From: Citrus sinensis | Lineage: Eukaryota; Streptophyta; Magnoliopsida; Sapindales; Rutaceae | NCBI RefSeq assembly: GCF_022201045.2 | Contig: NC_068558.1 | Span: 2,852,001 to 2,916,000, forward strand | Length of the DNA stretch: 64,000 nt | Direction: 5' to 3' | Part shown: piece by piece, positions 12,301 through 24,390 of the stretch | How positions within the stretch are numbered: position 1 is the stretch's first letter | How the letters are laid out: each line of letters begins with the position of its first letter | Notes under the pieces: generated by a model | Databases searched by the model: none | What the model was told of the DNA's origin: nothing | Seen by the model: only the letters and a program-made list of their open reading frames with translations | Translations under genes and position numbers: made by a program

Positions 12301-13580
12301 GGCTGTACTCACTCGCTGGCTGTTTCTCTTTCTCCCTATATGTTGAGGCAATTGTTCAAATTCTGTCCGTTGGTTGAATGAGAAGACAACTTAGGTGACA
12401 TATTTTGATCACTTTAAGATGCTATATTGCAAAATCAAACCAAACTCATGGGCGGCATTGATTTTTTTGCGCGTTTTTATGAACTCATCAAATTCTCATT
12501 ATTACCATATTAGGTAACTTTTTTTTATTGTTGTAGTTCTGTTGTGTGGAGGAGGATTTTCCATAATTTCTATCTCGTTACCTTTGAGTTCTCAATCCAA
12601 AAATAAAATAGATTTTACTACTAAAAAATGGTCAAAGTAACAATTGTTCAACATATTTTTTGCGTAAATTTTGTCACTGGTTTCTTACAATTTTAATTTA
12701 CAAATTTATAACCAAGTTTATAATAATTAATTAATCGTAGACACAAAACATATAAAATTATCTAAATCAGGTGCACAAAATTATATTTAGTAATTAACAT
12801 CAAATACAAGCTATCTATATTAGGTTTAAGCTTCACATACCTCATCAAGAGAGAATAAAGAAAAACTATCCTTAAAAAAAAAAAACAAAAATCTCATAGA
12901 GTAAACGAGTAAGCTATCTAGGATTTTTCCTTAAACAATCAATAATATTTTGTTTCTTATAGTTTCTTTCTTAAATTTTTTTTAAAAAAAATTTATCAAC
13001 TTTAATAATCATATAATAACATATCAATTTAAATTGCATTAATTCATGGTCTTGATAAGGGAAAGGCAAAATAAACAAATTAATTTTTTCTCCCTTTTTG
13101 AAATGTAGGGAAAAACTGAGCCGAAATTAATTTTTTAACCCTAACCCACCCAAGATCCTTAGCATTTTTCTCTCAATCATACATGAATATCGGTGAAACC
13201 GCGAGCTTCTATAATATTGATAGCTTATAGATACCATTACGAGATAAAAGTGAAAGCAGCTGAAATATTGCTAGAAGCATAGAACTTGCCATGTTTGAGT
13301 GAGCGATTAATTAATTTCCGGGCAGAAAATGCATGGCATCCTTCAACAGCAAATGTCCATATCCCACGTGCTTCTTAATTACCAGTAGATTTTGGTCTGC
13401 AAATACATTAGATTTGCTGTGAATAATATAACATTGCTTTCTGAACGGGAAGTTGTCAAAAATGAAATATCACCATTTAGTATTAGCTAACCAAATTCCT
13501 CCACTCCACAAATAGACATACACACCAGAAAAGCCCCAGTATCACGAGCATGATACGGCATAAATGATAGTGATACATAC
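12301..13580. other. WAT1 promoter side and AT-rich intergenic DNA
   Basis: Contains the 5' flank of the minus-strand transporter gene. Otherwise AT-rich with no gene or clear repeat recognised. Confidence 0.4.
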
Positions 13581-13930
13581 CCAACAAGGCTAGCGATAAG
13601 GACTTTACAGAGAACAGCAAAGGCTAGTGACAGAAGATGTGACTTGTCCTACACATACACATACAAAGAAAGAAATTGAAAACGTGGGGTGGGTAAGTGT
13701 GAGGACCAAATAAAATTGAAGATTGATTTAAGAAGTACCTGGCCTACCTCTTAATGAAGAAAGAAAAAAGGGAGAAGGATGAGAGAGGAGATAGCATTTG
13801 CATGTACAACCAAGACACAATGATTGACTCCCTTGGACATGGCTGCATTACTCAGTGAGTTAGTCCAACATCCGCACACTCCACCGCTATCATTGCCGCA
13901 AACGGCACCAACATTGACTTTACTCCCTAT
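13581..13930 (-). pseudogene. Partial WAT1-related pseudogene (exons 1-2)
   Basis: The minus strand holds decayed equivalents of the first two exons of the neighbouring WAT1 gene. The exon 1-like part (13930-13748) encodes VPFAAMIAVECADVGLT and, after a break, ANAISSLILLPFFF. The exon 2-like part (13648-13581) encodes LAFAVLCKVLIASLVG-type sequence. The start codon has become ATA, about nine bases are missing near the N terminus, a stop follows GLTH, and exon 2 is 68 rather than 63 bases long, so the frame is lost. Both exon-1 donor and exon-2 acceptor sites survive, so this copy came from DNA duplication, not from an mRNA. No later exons are visible. Confidence 0.8.
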
Positions 13931-14893
13931 TCTCTTTTGCTACTGCATCCTTTTATATATATTCCTAGATGTTGGGTTCTGCCAAGCCAACGCCATTTCT
14001 GGTTGAAACTTGAAACTGGAAACTGGAAACTGGAAACAAACATTACATAATCACCTTAAAATGTCATAATCTATATTTGGAAACACTGCTTCCCACTTTC
14101 CCAAAAGATCACGGAGTTAAAGCAGTGCCTCCAAAAATGCTTAAATCATTTGTGCTCTGAACTCAGCTCACTACGATGTTTTGGAGGTAACTGCAGCCGA
14201 TGCCCCATAAAAGTTCTAAAGTTATTTAAATATTTTAAAAACATAATTTTAAGACACATAAAGTTACCAAATTTTACTTAACTGAAAATAGACATGTATT
14301 ACACGACTTATTTTGCTGTGGACATTACTTTTGTAACATGACTTATGTTGGTTTGAAGAAATCTTAAAACTATCACCAACATTGAACAAGAGACAGGAAA
14401 ACTCAGTGACTGCTGCATGCGATAATTTCTCAAGGTAATTATTCCAATGGATCGATTATTCTTTAGGTAAGTTATTACTTGGTCATGTAGTACACGATTG
14501 AAGATCCTGTTATACATGACTTCTTTATTTATTATTACAAAATTTGTATTGAGGGGATATTTTGGTGTTCACATAGGTCAAATTTGAATTAAAAAAAAAA
14601 TACTGGAATAATCTGAGCTGAAGCCTAAAGCCCATCGGATTACATATGAAAATCCAAACTCAAACAAAACATCAATTGACTCTTTTCACCTTTAATCTTT
14701 ACACTTAATGAAATAATGAATAATGATAGGTTTGTGGAGTGGGATACCATCTAATGAGGCAGATAACTTGAATTTAATAATATAAGTGAAGGAAAAAATT
14801 TTCCTTCTATACCTAAAAATGACGATTCTATCCTTACTCTCAGGCTGTCGTTACTTCAAGCATTAATCTAGTACCTGCAAAAGGTACTTTGAC
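13931..14893. other. Intergenic DNA
   Basis: A short tandem GAAACTG repeat at about 14008-14035. Otherwise no gene or element recognised up to the LINE target duplication at 14894. Confidence 0.4.
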
Positions 14894-14940
14894 GCTCAAG
14901 TCACTCTTTTTTTTTTTTTTTTGATATGAAACTGTCTCTT

Positions 14941-15430
14941 TCATTTCTCAAACTCAGAAGACAAATACAAAAAGGGTTTTGGAATATTATCCAGCCATGA
15001 GACAAAACTATCTTGTTCTAGAGCTGCTTTAGCTAATGAATGAGCTACTCCATTACAATTCCTTGATTCATATTGAATTTTGGCCTGTTGCAGTCTCTTG
15101 ATCCTTTCTTGGATTTCAGAAATGATCCAAAAGATTTCAGTCCTTGTGCTTTTTTTGTTAAGAACTAAATCAACCACCTCCTGCGAATCTGTCTCTATAA
15201 TCAAAGGCATGCATCCTGCACTTTCTGCAATTTCCAATCCTAGCTTTGTAGCTTCAGCTTCAGCAAATGCCACACTACCATTGAAAGTCGATGGCTTCAT
15301 GGCTGCTGCCACACACTTTCCTTCCGAGTTCCTTATGACCACTCCTAAACCCTCTTTATCTTGCTCTTCTCACACTGCAGCATCTACATTCACTTTAAAG
15401 TGCCCTGCTGGAGGTGGTTTCCACTGTTGA
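14941..15430 (-). pseudogene. LINE ORF2 C-terminal RNase H domain
   Basis: Translates to a plant-type RNase H: NVDAAV at the 3' end of the reverse-transcriptase frame (first Asp), then in the next frame AFAEAEATKLGLEIAE (Glu), IIETDSQEVVDLV (Asp) and NGVAHSLAKAA near the end. The domain is split by one frame change around 15350-15400 and by a stop in the overlap, so it is no longer joined to the reverse transcriptase. Such C-terminal RNase H domains are common in plant L1 lineages. The reading frame ends just before the poly(A) tract. Confidence 0.85.
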
Positions 15431-17697
15431 CTGCTAATGGCTTTCTTTCCCAGATTTGATTGTAACTCAGGCTGCCTGATTTTTTTGTATGAATTCACCA
15501 CAGCTTCAGCTCTTGCAACTGATATCTGGGGATCTTCCATTTTGTTCCTGAGAATATGAAGATTCCTTGAGTGCCAAACTACCCAGCATAAAGCAAATAC
15601 CAGTTCCATATCAGTTTTGCGTTTCTTTTTGGCCATTTCTATCAACATGCTGGCCATATCTTCGCATCTAGCCTCCCTGATTTCACTCCCATGGTCTGTA
15701 AGGCTCCATATCTTTTGAACAACTTTGCATTTAAAAATAGTATGAGCCATCGTCTCCTCTGTTCTTTGACATCTCTGACACCAGGGGCTTTGTAACACCT
15801 TTCTTCTCCACAAATTGGTTGCTGTTGGCAGAAGGTTTTTGACCATGCTCCACATAAAAATTTTTATTTTTTCTGGTAGCTCTGCATTCCATATGATGCT
15901 CCATGAAGTTTGGTTCCTCTTTGAACTGCTTGGCTGATCAGGAAACTTTTGATTTAGGGCCACTTGATATTCACTCTTAACTGTGTATTCCCCCCTTTTG
16001 TCAAAATGCCATAGTGGTTGATCCGGGCTGGGATTCCTGGGAAGAGGAATTCTAAGAATCTGTTGTACATCCTCCTCCACAAAGCTTTGCTGAATCAGCA
16101 GCTCCTTCCATTGATTTTCCACATCTATAAGTTCAGATATTGTCGACTCCAGTGGTAGCTTTGGAGGAGAGAAAGGTTTGAAAGTCTTAGGTCTTGGGAT
16201 CCAGCGACTGTGATATATCTGAGCACTCATCCCATCGCCAATTCTCCATCTCAGCCCCTCATTTATAATTTGCCTCCCCCACAGAATACTTCTCCATATG
16301 AACGATGGATTTGATCCCAAATTTGCCCTTAAGAAATCAGTACCTTTGAAGTACCTGGCCTTTAACACCTTTGCCACCATTGAGTTGGGGTTTTGTATGA
16401 TTCTCCACCCCTGTTTCGCCACCAGTGCTTGATTAAAACAAGTTAAATCCCTGAACCCCAAACCACCTCTGCATTTTGCTTGACACAAACTTTCCCACTT
16501 GGCCCAATGAATGGACCTCTGGTTTTGTTTCGATCTCCACCAAAATCTTACAATGGCCCTTTGAATATCCTCACATAGCCCCACTGGTAGCTTAAAAACG
16601 CTCATGGCATAAGCGGGAATTGCCTGCGCAACAGCTTTTATCAACACCTTTTTTCCTCCTCTGGAAAACATCATTGACTGCCAATTGGATATTTTACTTA
16701 GCACTTTGAGTTTTATGCTGTTAAAAAAATTTAGCTTCTTTCTTCCCACCATAGAAGGCAACCCCAGATATTTTTCATGTTGTGAAACTACTTGTAGCTG
16801 GAACAAGTTTTTGATTGCAGCTATTTGTGCCGGTTGAGTCCTTCCGCTGAAAAACATGGAGGATTTTTCATAATTGAAAATTTGTCCTGATGCTTCAGCA
16901 TAGCAATCAAAGATTTTCTTCAAGTTGGAGCAATCCTCGAAAGTGGCTCTTGTGAAGATTAGACTGTCATCTGCAAAAAGGAGGTGACTAATTGATAGCT
17001 CTTTACTGAAACTCAGCCCCTTGATCAGCTTATTTTCCTCAGCTCGAGTCATCATACTTGAAAAGACCTTTGCACACAATATAAATAAGTATGGGGATAG
17101 AGGGCAGCCTTGTCTAAGCCCTCGTTGAGGTTGAATTAGCCCTTTTGGTGCCCCATTTATCAAAACTGAAAATGAGGGAGTGGTGATACATCTCATGATT
17201 AGATTTACCCAATTTGATGAAAACCCAAGCACCTCCATTGCTTGCTTTAAAAACCTCCACTCTACCTGATCATAAGCCTTGCTAACATCTAATTTTAAGG
17301 CTACCCAGCCCTTTTTTTTACTTTTACTAAGCCTAATTTTATGCAAACACTCATACCCAATGATTATATTATCTGTAATGAGTCTGCTTGGGATGAATGC
17401 ACTTTGAGTATGTGATATTACAAGATGCAACATTTCTTTTAACCTATTAGCTATAGTCTTCGCTACTATCCTGTAAATGACATTGCATAAGCTAATAGGT
17501 CTAAAGTCACCCACTCTTCTAGGCTTTTCACACTTGGGAATTAATGCAATATAAGTGTGATTTAAAGGGGCAATATTACCTCCTTCGTTGAGGATGTGCA
17601 GACATGTAGAAATGACTCCTTCGCTGACCGCATTCCAGTGTTTCTGAAAAAAAACCGCTGGTAAACCATCAAGGCCAGGAGCTTTTGTTGGGTGCAT
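15370..17697 (-). pseudogene. LINE ORF2 reverse transcriptase frame
   Basis: A 775-residue open frame with the non-LTR reverse transcriptase core: TKAPGLDG near the start, FRPISLCNVIYRI, LKLDVSKAYD (first catalytic Asp, about residue 137), QRGLRQGCPLSP and FADDSLIF (Asp pair at 243-244). A thumb region follows, then a zf-RVT-like segment with WCQRCQRTEETMAHTIFKC. It begins after an in-frame TAG at 17698-17700 and so is cut off from the endonuclease. A stretch this long without stops suggests the element is not ancient, but the flanking breaks make it unlikely to be active. Confidence 0.92.
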
Positions 17698-18117
17698 CTA
17701 TTTCAAGGCTGACATAATCTCTTCCTCCGTGTACACTTGGTTCAGCTGCTCGTTCATATTCTCTGTCACTCTCTGAGGCATGTTCTTGAAAGCTTTCTCC
17801 AGCTGGCTATCCGTTGGATGTGTTGAGGTGAAGAGGTCTGCAAAATACTCACAGAAAACCCTTTCAATCCCTTATGTCTCTTCTGTCCATCTGCCATTTT
17901 TGTCAAGGATCCCTTCAATTGTATTCTTCCTCTTCCTAACTGAAGCTTTGGAATGGAAGAATTTTGTGTTTTTATCGCCCTCTTTTAGCCACACTGCTCT
18001 GGATCTTTGTCTCCAATAAATTTCTTCCTCTAACAGAATTCCATCAATCTATTTTTCGATATTCTTGATTTCTTCCCCACTCTCATATTGTTCCCCACAT
18101 TCTCTCTTGCTCTGCAG

Positions 18118-19058
18118 CTACTGGAGCAGATTATCTAACTTCTTTTTCCTTCCTTCAAATTCAGCTTTGCTCCAAATCTTTAATTCCGCCATCGAACTTC
18201 TTGTTTTCTCCTTGAACTGCATTACAGGGTTTTCACCATCCCATCTACAACTGTCCATCCACTCTTTTTTCACAATCTCTTGACACCTCTCATATGGACT
18301 CCACATGTCTTCGTAATGGATGCGCGTAAAAAACCTTCTGTGATACTTACTTCCTTTGTTTTTTCCACTACGTCCATCATCACTAGGTTGTGATCTGATG
18401 TCCATGTTGTTAAGTGTATAGCCGCCTTTTCTTGAAACACCTTTCTCCAATTTTTACAGCTTAAGAATCTATCCAGTCTTTCCTCCACCATTTGAGACCC
18501 AAACCGCCTATTTGACCATGTGTAAGGGTATCCTTTGTAGCCTAAGTCATTTAAGCCACAAAAGTTAAGAGCTTCCATGAATTCATTTACTGCTAAAACA
18601 CTCCTATTGTTCCCTGTTTTCTCACTTAGATGTAGGATTTCATTAAAATCCCCGAAACAAAGCCAGGGCAGTGAGAAGAGTCCTGCTAATCTTTGCAACA
18701 GCATCCATGTATGGTGCTTTTAATCTGTTTCAGGGTGGCCATATATACCCGTACACCTCCAATAACAACAATTTTCAGTATGAACAACAGCATTAATGTG
18801 GTGCTTGCTATATGATTTAATATCCACAATAATTTCATCATTCCAAAGCAAAGCCAAACCACCTCCTAGGCCACTTCTATCGACAGTAAAACAATTGGCA
18901 AAATTAAGTTTCTTACCTTTATCCACCATTTGCTTAGACTTCAGCTTTGTCTCAGAAAGAAACATCATCTGCGGTCTATGCAAGCGGAGAATTTTTTGAG
19001 CTTCTCGGAACGTCCGGTCATTCCCCAATCCCCGAACGTTCCAGCTGATTATCTTCAT
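18118..19058 (-). pseudogene. LINE ORF2 APE-type endonuclease and linker
   Basis: The ORF2 start codon is at 19058, opening with MKIISWNVRGLG, the classic N terminus of plant L1 endonucleases. LSETKLKS carries the catalytic Glu. After a break near 18710-18720 the domain continues with CFGDFNEIL, YTWSNRR and TTWTSDHNLVMMDV (the terminal SDH motif). A further frame change near 18270-18300 leads into the linker before the reverse transcriptase. All key endonuclease motifs are still visible. Confidence 0.88.
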
Positions 19059-19099
19059 TGTTGTCGGCGGGGCTGGTAGCCAGCCTCCGCCGTTGATTC

Positions 19100-20660
19100 T
19101 CCCATGAACATTTCATCAGCTCCATTTCTTTCATTGCTCTGCACCTCTAGCATCAATCTGCATTTAGCCTTTGGAGATGCTGATATTACTGCTTTCATTG
19201 GGCTCTCCATCTTTTTTCTTTTTGTTTCGGGACTGTCCCAAAGGATTTCCTCACTAGACCTTTTTAATGTTTTCAGCCCATTATTGTGGCTAGTGAATTT
19301 TTTTGCGTGTCTGGCTTGCAGCTTCTATTTGCATCTCTTTTGCTTTGCTCTACTTGCTCCCGACCCACCTCCTTCTTTCGCATGTGCTTTTTGGTTATTT
19401 AATAATGGGTTTGTTTCTATTGGGGCACCTTTCTTTGGGCTAAAGATACTCAGCCTATTGTCCTCTTCCTGTTGGTGCTTTTTTAATTTTTCACCTTCCG
19501 CTTCCTTCTCAAATTGCTTTTCCTTTCCCGCCTCAATTTGACTTTCTCCCACTGCCTGATTTTCTCCTGTTGTCTCTGATTGCATTCTGCTGTTTCGATT
19601 TGACATTCTTGGGAAAGCCCCCCCTTATGATGGTTCTTGACCCGTACCCGTTTGGCCTGGCTTTTGGATTACTCCATCAATTGTCTTCGGGTTCCCCTGT
19701 TCACCTTGAACCCCCGTTGTTGTGTAATCTTTACTGGTCTGCCTTTGGTCTGTTCTACCATTTTCTTTTCTTCTGTTTTGCTTCATTTGTTCCGTTATTG
19801 TTGGGGCTTTCATCCATGGTCCATATGCCATTTCCTCCCTCCACTGGTGTTTATAGTTGGTGCATTCTCTGTATTGATGCCCCACATGCCCGCAAACGTA
19901 ACAAAAATCTGGCAATCTTTCATACCTTACCGGCATTGTAATATCCTTTTTTTCGCCCCCTTCCTTTGTTGTATCATCCCCTTCTTCTTCCTCTCCCCTA
20001 TCCATTTTGTCTTCATCCTCTTCCTGCTTCAGATATAGAGCTTTTATCAGTGGTTTGGTAATGTCCACCGAAATGCGAAGCCTAATATATTTGCCAAAAC
20101 ATGCTCCTGTAATATCTGTGGCCACCTCTTCCACCCTTCCAATGGCTTCACCCAGTTCCCGTATTGTCTCCTTGTTCATGCACATAATGGGTACATTGAG
20201 TATTTGAACCCAAAATGAAACATGAGTAAAAGTTTGTTTTGTTATCTCTCATATACCCGCTGGCTCGGTTAATACAATTAAAGCTTTATCAAAATGCCAC
20301 GGACCCCCTGCAAAAATTTTCCGCTTATCAGCTTCGCTTCCAAATTAAAAAATGAAAACATTTTCCCCTAGCTCTTCGATTTTAACATCCTTCATCGTTT
20401 TCCATACAGGGAGCAGAGCAACTTTAAAACTTTTTTTTTTCACTTCTTTATTTAGCAACACTTTTCCAACCAAGCATCCCGCAAGGATCTTTTCCCCTTT
20501 TTCCTTCATTTTACTTCTTAGGGTTACTTTCCCTCTTTTGTCTCCATCCAGTGATATTGCTTTACACTTCTTTATCAGCTCTTCTGTGTCCATCTGCACC
20601 TTCAACCTATCTAACTGCTTATTCACTCCACCTCTCCAAACGAACTTAAGCTTTTTTCTT
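19100..20660 (-). pseudogene. LINE ORF1 (DUF4283 start and CCHC zinc knuckle)
   Basis: RNA-binding first ORF of the LINE, in pieces. The 5' part (about 20626-20345) reads LVGKVLLNKEVKKKSFKVAL, the DUF4283 pattern. The middle part (20185-19625) has YIRLRISVDITKPL and then the knuckle CYVCGHVGHQYREC (C-X2-C-X4-H-X4-C). A charged, glutamine- and glutamate-rich tail follows (about 19606-19325). Several frame changes separate the pieces. The exact 5' start is not clear. Confidence 0.8.
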
Positions 20661-20874
20661 TTGACAAGTCACTGAGAATAAATAAACTGGAAGAAAGATC
20701 TAAAGCTAAGAAAGACTTAGCCTTAAGACCCCTTAAAAGCACCCAACACTTGGTGAGTGAGTTTGAAGAGTCATGGCGACCCACTCATAAGCTCTCATTC
20801 TGTTTTTCAAGGAAAAACGAGAAAGGAGAAAGTTCACTTTCAGATAAAACTTGAAACTGCTCAAGTCACTCTTT

Positions 20875-21679
20875 AGTTGTTCAAAAAATACAAAAAACTT
20901 CAAGAGAATATAATCTTTAATTAGTCCAGAGAATATTTGTCTTTCTATTCATGGGAAATAATTTATTTATTCCCCTTTTGGAATTTAATTATGAATCTTT
21001 TTTTTTTAAGTTTTTCAATATTTTTGTTAGTAAATAGTTTCCTATAGAAGAGATTAGATCCCCTAAATCTTATCCCAGTGGTTCTTTTTATTTCCAGTTA
21101 GCTATGATCTCTCCCACTTATTTATCAGTTGTATTACGCACATTCAAAGTCCATAAATTTATAGTGTTCTTACTAAATCTCTAGTGTCTTTACTGACACA
21201 TGGCATGTACATAATCAAATTTGATGGTGCTTACAGTAAGAATATGTAATTGTTAGTTAATTGACTTTATCACTTCTCATCTAAACAAGGGGTTTGTATT
21301 GGTTTTGCATTAATTTAGAGCTTTTTAAGTATATGAGACTCATAATTAATTATATGAATCTCGAAAATTGGTCGGGTTGAGATTGAAGATATGAAATTAT
21401 GAAATATTATCCATTTGCTCAGTTCTCATAAGTAACTAATCACATAAAAATTGGAGAAGATAGGTGCCACTATGGAGGTGGAATCCTTTTGTTTCTGTTG
21501 GTATTATTATTATTAGGTCATGGCTATTTTGGAGTTACTCTAAGGTATGGCATGATCATAGCCACACACGCAAAGTGATAAATAATAAAAACTATATTAT
21601 AACTTTGGTTGTGTTATTATGAAAAAGTACTTTACGGTAAAGTGATTCTAACATAACCAGGCGCTTATTATTATTATAC
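20875..21679. other. Intergenic DNA between the LINE and a hAT element
   Basis: AT-rich; no gene or repeat recognised. Confidence 0.4.
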
Positions 21680-21687
21680 CTTCTTAT

Positions 21688-22119
21688 CAGAGGCGGATGT
21701 AGTGTAGGACTAGTGGGGGCTCAAGCCCCCACTTGAAAAAAAAAAAAAAACTCTTTTTTATTTAAAAAAAATTTAATAAATTTTTAAATAATCCCTGTCA
21801 GATTATCAAATAGCTTCGTTATTTCAGTTTCTACAACCACATAAGAGAGAATATTTTTCAGCAATGAAATTTGTGAAGAATGAACTTCGCAATCGGATGG
21901 GAGATGAATAGATAAATAATAATTTGATTGTTTATGTAAAAAGATGTATTTAATAGTGTTGATAATAAATCTATTGCACAACGTTTTCAGAATATGAAAT
22001 CGCGTAGAGAACAATTGTAAATGTTGTATAAAAAATTTTATATATTCAAATTTTAATTTTTATATTTTGTTGTTATTTAATTTAGTCTCTGATAAATTAT
22101 TTTTCTATATCCATCACTA
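21688..22119 (+). mobile_element. Deleted hAT transposon with transposase C-terminal remnant (copy 1)
   Basis: A 432-bp element beginning CAGAGGCGGATGTAG and ending in a degenerate complement of that end (ATCCATCACTA). It is bordered by the exact 8-bp direct repeat CTTCTTAT (21680-21687 and 22120-22127), the hAT target size. A GGGGGCTCAAGCCCCC palindrome sits near the left end. The plus strand encodes the tail of a hAT transposase: FSAMKFVKNELRNRMGDE and then a QRFQNMKSRREQL-type end. This is the dimerisation region of the TTF-zinc-finger (ZMYM1-like) hAT group. Stops and the missing upstream part make it non-autonomous. A sister copy lies at 44873-45300. Confidence 0.9.
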
Positions 22120-22258
22120 CTTCTTATTTAATTTACCTTGTTCTTTTCCTTGGTGTTTTTTTTTTCAATTTATGTCAACGAGTCTACCACATCGACGATA
22201 ACTAAAGGAATCGGTTAAATAGGATTTACAAACCTCTAACAAGAACGATTAATAGAAA

Positions 22259-22308
22259 AGCCCACAAAATGTGATCGGGGCCCAACCCATGACCCGTGAC
22301 TATAAAAT
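22259..22308 (+). promoter_or_regulatory. Promoter of the HIG1 gene: two site II motifs and a TATA box
   Basis: AGCCCA at 22259-22264 and GGCCCA at 22279-22284 are the complements of TGGGCT and TGGGCC, the site II elements bound by TCP factors. These elements are frequent in plant promoters of nuclear genes for mitochondrial proteins. TATAAAAT lies at 22301-22308, about 150 bases before the ATG, leaving room for a short 5' leader. Confidence 0.55.
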
Positions 22309-22460
22309 CCCAACCTCGCCAACTTGTCGCGCTCTCTCTTTCACAGGCCGAAGCCGAACACGTTTCTTCTTCTGCTGCCTCTTCTTCTTCAGCTCCTCGC
22401 GAAATTGAACCATTTTTTCTTCGTTTCACAGAACAACATAACCTGCGAACAATCAAATAA

Positions 22461-23314
22461 ATGGATAAGATAGGTACTGTGGAGCCCACTCTAGAAGATT
22501 TTTCGGAGAAGAAGAAGCGTGTTCGGAACCCTCTTGTTCCCATCGGTATCTATTTTCCGTATTTTTCTTCTTTCACTTTTTTGTTATTATTTTTATTTAT
22601 TTATTTTATTTCTTAGTTTCTGCATTTGGAATGGATTTTATTTGATATATCTGGGATTTGGGCATTTAGTAAATGGTTTTTTTTTTAAAAAATATATATT
22701 TGATATTCATAAAATCACCCCGATATGTTTTCTTTTCTTAGTTCTGGATTTGTCAAATAATTTGTGCCTTACTAGCTAAATTTTGTAGGTTAAAAATAGG
22801 GACTAGACTGAAGAAATTCTATTTGAAGAGAAACGGCAGGCTATTTATGTAAAAATGCAGAAATCTTCTTTGCCACTTTTAGGGATTTAATGTAATGATC
22901 AATTCGTCTTGGAGCACTCTGTTAGTTTGAGCTAAACCCCTGGGTCTAGTCTAGACTTTGTTCGATTCATAGGTGATGTTACAATTAACTTCTAATTGTA
23001 AGCATTTGAACTGCATTAAACTTGGAGATTGTTGGTGTACTTTCCCTTCCATTTATCAAGAGTCTAAGACTGTTAGATCTGCTCTTATTGAGTAGTGGTT
23101 TTTACCCATTCTAAGTTTTGTTTGACGTATGTGTACCACAGGTGCGCTCATGACAGCAGGAGTGCTCACAGCTGGCTTAATTAGTTTCAGGCAAGGCAAT
23201 TCTCATCTGGGTCAGCTCTTAATGAGAGCTAGGGTGGTTGTCCAAGGTGCTACAGTGGGACTTATGGTTGGCACTGCATACTACTATGGCGATACTCCTT
23301 GGCAATCGAAGTAG
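22461..23314 (+). CDS. HIG1-domain mitochondrial protein, two exons
   Basis: Small inner-membrane protein of the HIG1 (hypoxia-induced) family; relatives such as yeast Rcf1 help assemble or stabilise respiratory supercomplexes. Exons 22461-22545 and 23142-23314 join across a GT-AG intron in phase 1 to give 85 residues. The N terminus (1-28) is charged and soluble. Two hydrophobic segments follow (about 29-45 and 62-78), with a basic loop between them containing MRARVVVQG, which fits the HIG1 family motif of an Arg and Gln in the loop. The single ATG with a compact promoter upstream supports this start. The product is secure at family level; the exact complex it serves is inference. Confidence 0.9.
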
Positions 23315-24390
23315 AATTTGTTTCTTTTCCCATATATCCTGTATTTCCTATAGTGGCTATATCTATCAGGGAGTTCTATATCCTTATCAGTCATGTTTGA
23401 TGTCATCACTGCAACTTTGAGGTAAATTTTTGCATGGTTGCAGCGAATGAGATTGTACTTGCATACGCAGATTTTTGTGTTTATGCGGAATAAGTATAAA
23501 AGAATTGAGTGCTATCTATCAATCAATATATTGACAGCGAAATTCGGTGTTCTTTATGTTTTATGCTGCAACGCATGATGTTAAATTTTGGCCATTTTGA
23601 TTGAGTTGTGTTCTTCACCCTTGTATGTGGCAGGAAATAAGCTTAGAAGAAATACACCCCAAAAACTGTTTGGTTGTGGTTTTCACCTGATATGATACAC
23701 TAGCTAATAGATTTTGGTAGATATATCACGATGATGGCAATCCGTATGAATTTCAATCTGAAACTGAGTATTTTTGTTGAGCTGCAAAGATGCTAGAAAT
23801 AGCCAGCCCCTTGGCATCATTTTATATGTAGAGTAGATATAGATTGTAGAAAGATCTGCACAAACTCAATCCATCTGGGTAATGTTCCGCCGATGCAAGG
23901 CCAAATCAAACGGCTTAGATTGTAAGACATGCTGACCTGGTATGTTAAAGGTTTCAAATAAAAATTAGCCATAGGGTGACAACATGGAGAAAGGAGAATG
24001 GGAAAAGAGGTGACTCGGTGGCGGGCTGGCGGCAATCCGTTCAAATGAAGATTTAAAAAAGACTCGTACCCGGTGGGCCGTAGGCATGGCAGGGATTCTG
24101 ATCAGCTTTTGATAACCCCCCCAATGTATGCCAAATTACCAAGCACACGATACTACCAAAAATCATTAACATACAGTTAATGATAAGATAGGTTAATATT
24201 TACATTTTATTTTACCAAGCGCAATGATACCACAGTAATTGATGACCTAATACTGTTGATAATTTAAAAATATCGTTATTTACCATATATATGTTGATTA
24301 ATAATTGTATTAGTAACATTTTATAAGGCAGATCCTCCTATAAATCTTTTTTGGCATCAGATGACTCTATTTGCATTTATCATATCCCAT
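23315..24390. other. 3' region of the HIG1 gene and intergenic DNA
   Basis: The first few hundred bases are probably 3' untranslated sequence. The rest shows no gene or recognised element. Confidence 0.4.

Larger units (their letters stand above)
14910..20858 (-). mobile_element. L1-type LINE, nearly full length, broken
   Basis: About 5.95 kb on the minus strand, with its poly(A) tail seen as a T-run at about 14910-14922. It is bordered by a perfect 16-bp target duplication, GCTCAAGTCACTCTTT, at 14894-14909 and 20859-20874. From its 5' end it carries an ORF1 with a DUF4283-type start and a CCHC zinc knuckle, then ORF2 with an APE-type endonuclease, reverse transcriptase, a zf-RVT-type region and a C-terminal RNase H. 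This layout is typical of plant L1 elements. Both ORFs are interrupted several times. Exact target repeats at both ends show one target-primed insertion that kept its 5' region. Confidence 0.93.

Noticed and set aside
15080-20675. Plus-strand frames opposite the LINE
   Set aside because: They are antisense shadows of ORF1 and ORF2; the minus-strand frames carry the domain motifs.
22519-22779. Phe/Leu-rich 86-residue plus frame in the HIG1 gene
   Set aside because: It lies in the T-rich intron between exon 1 and exon 2.
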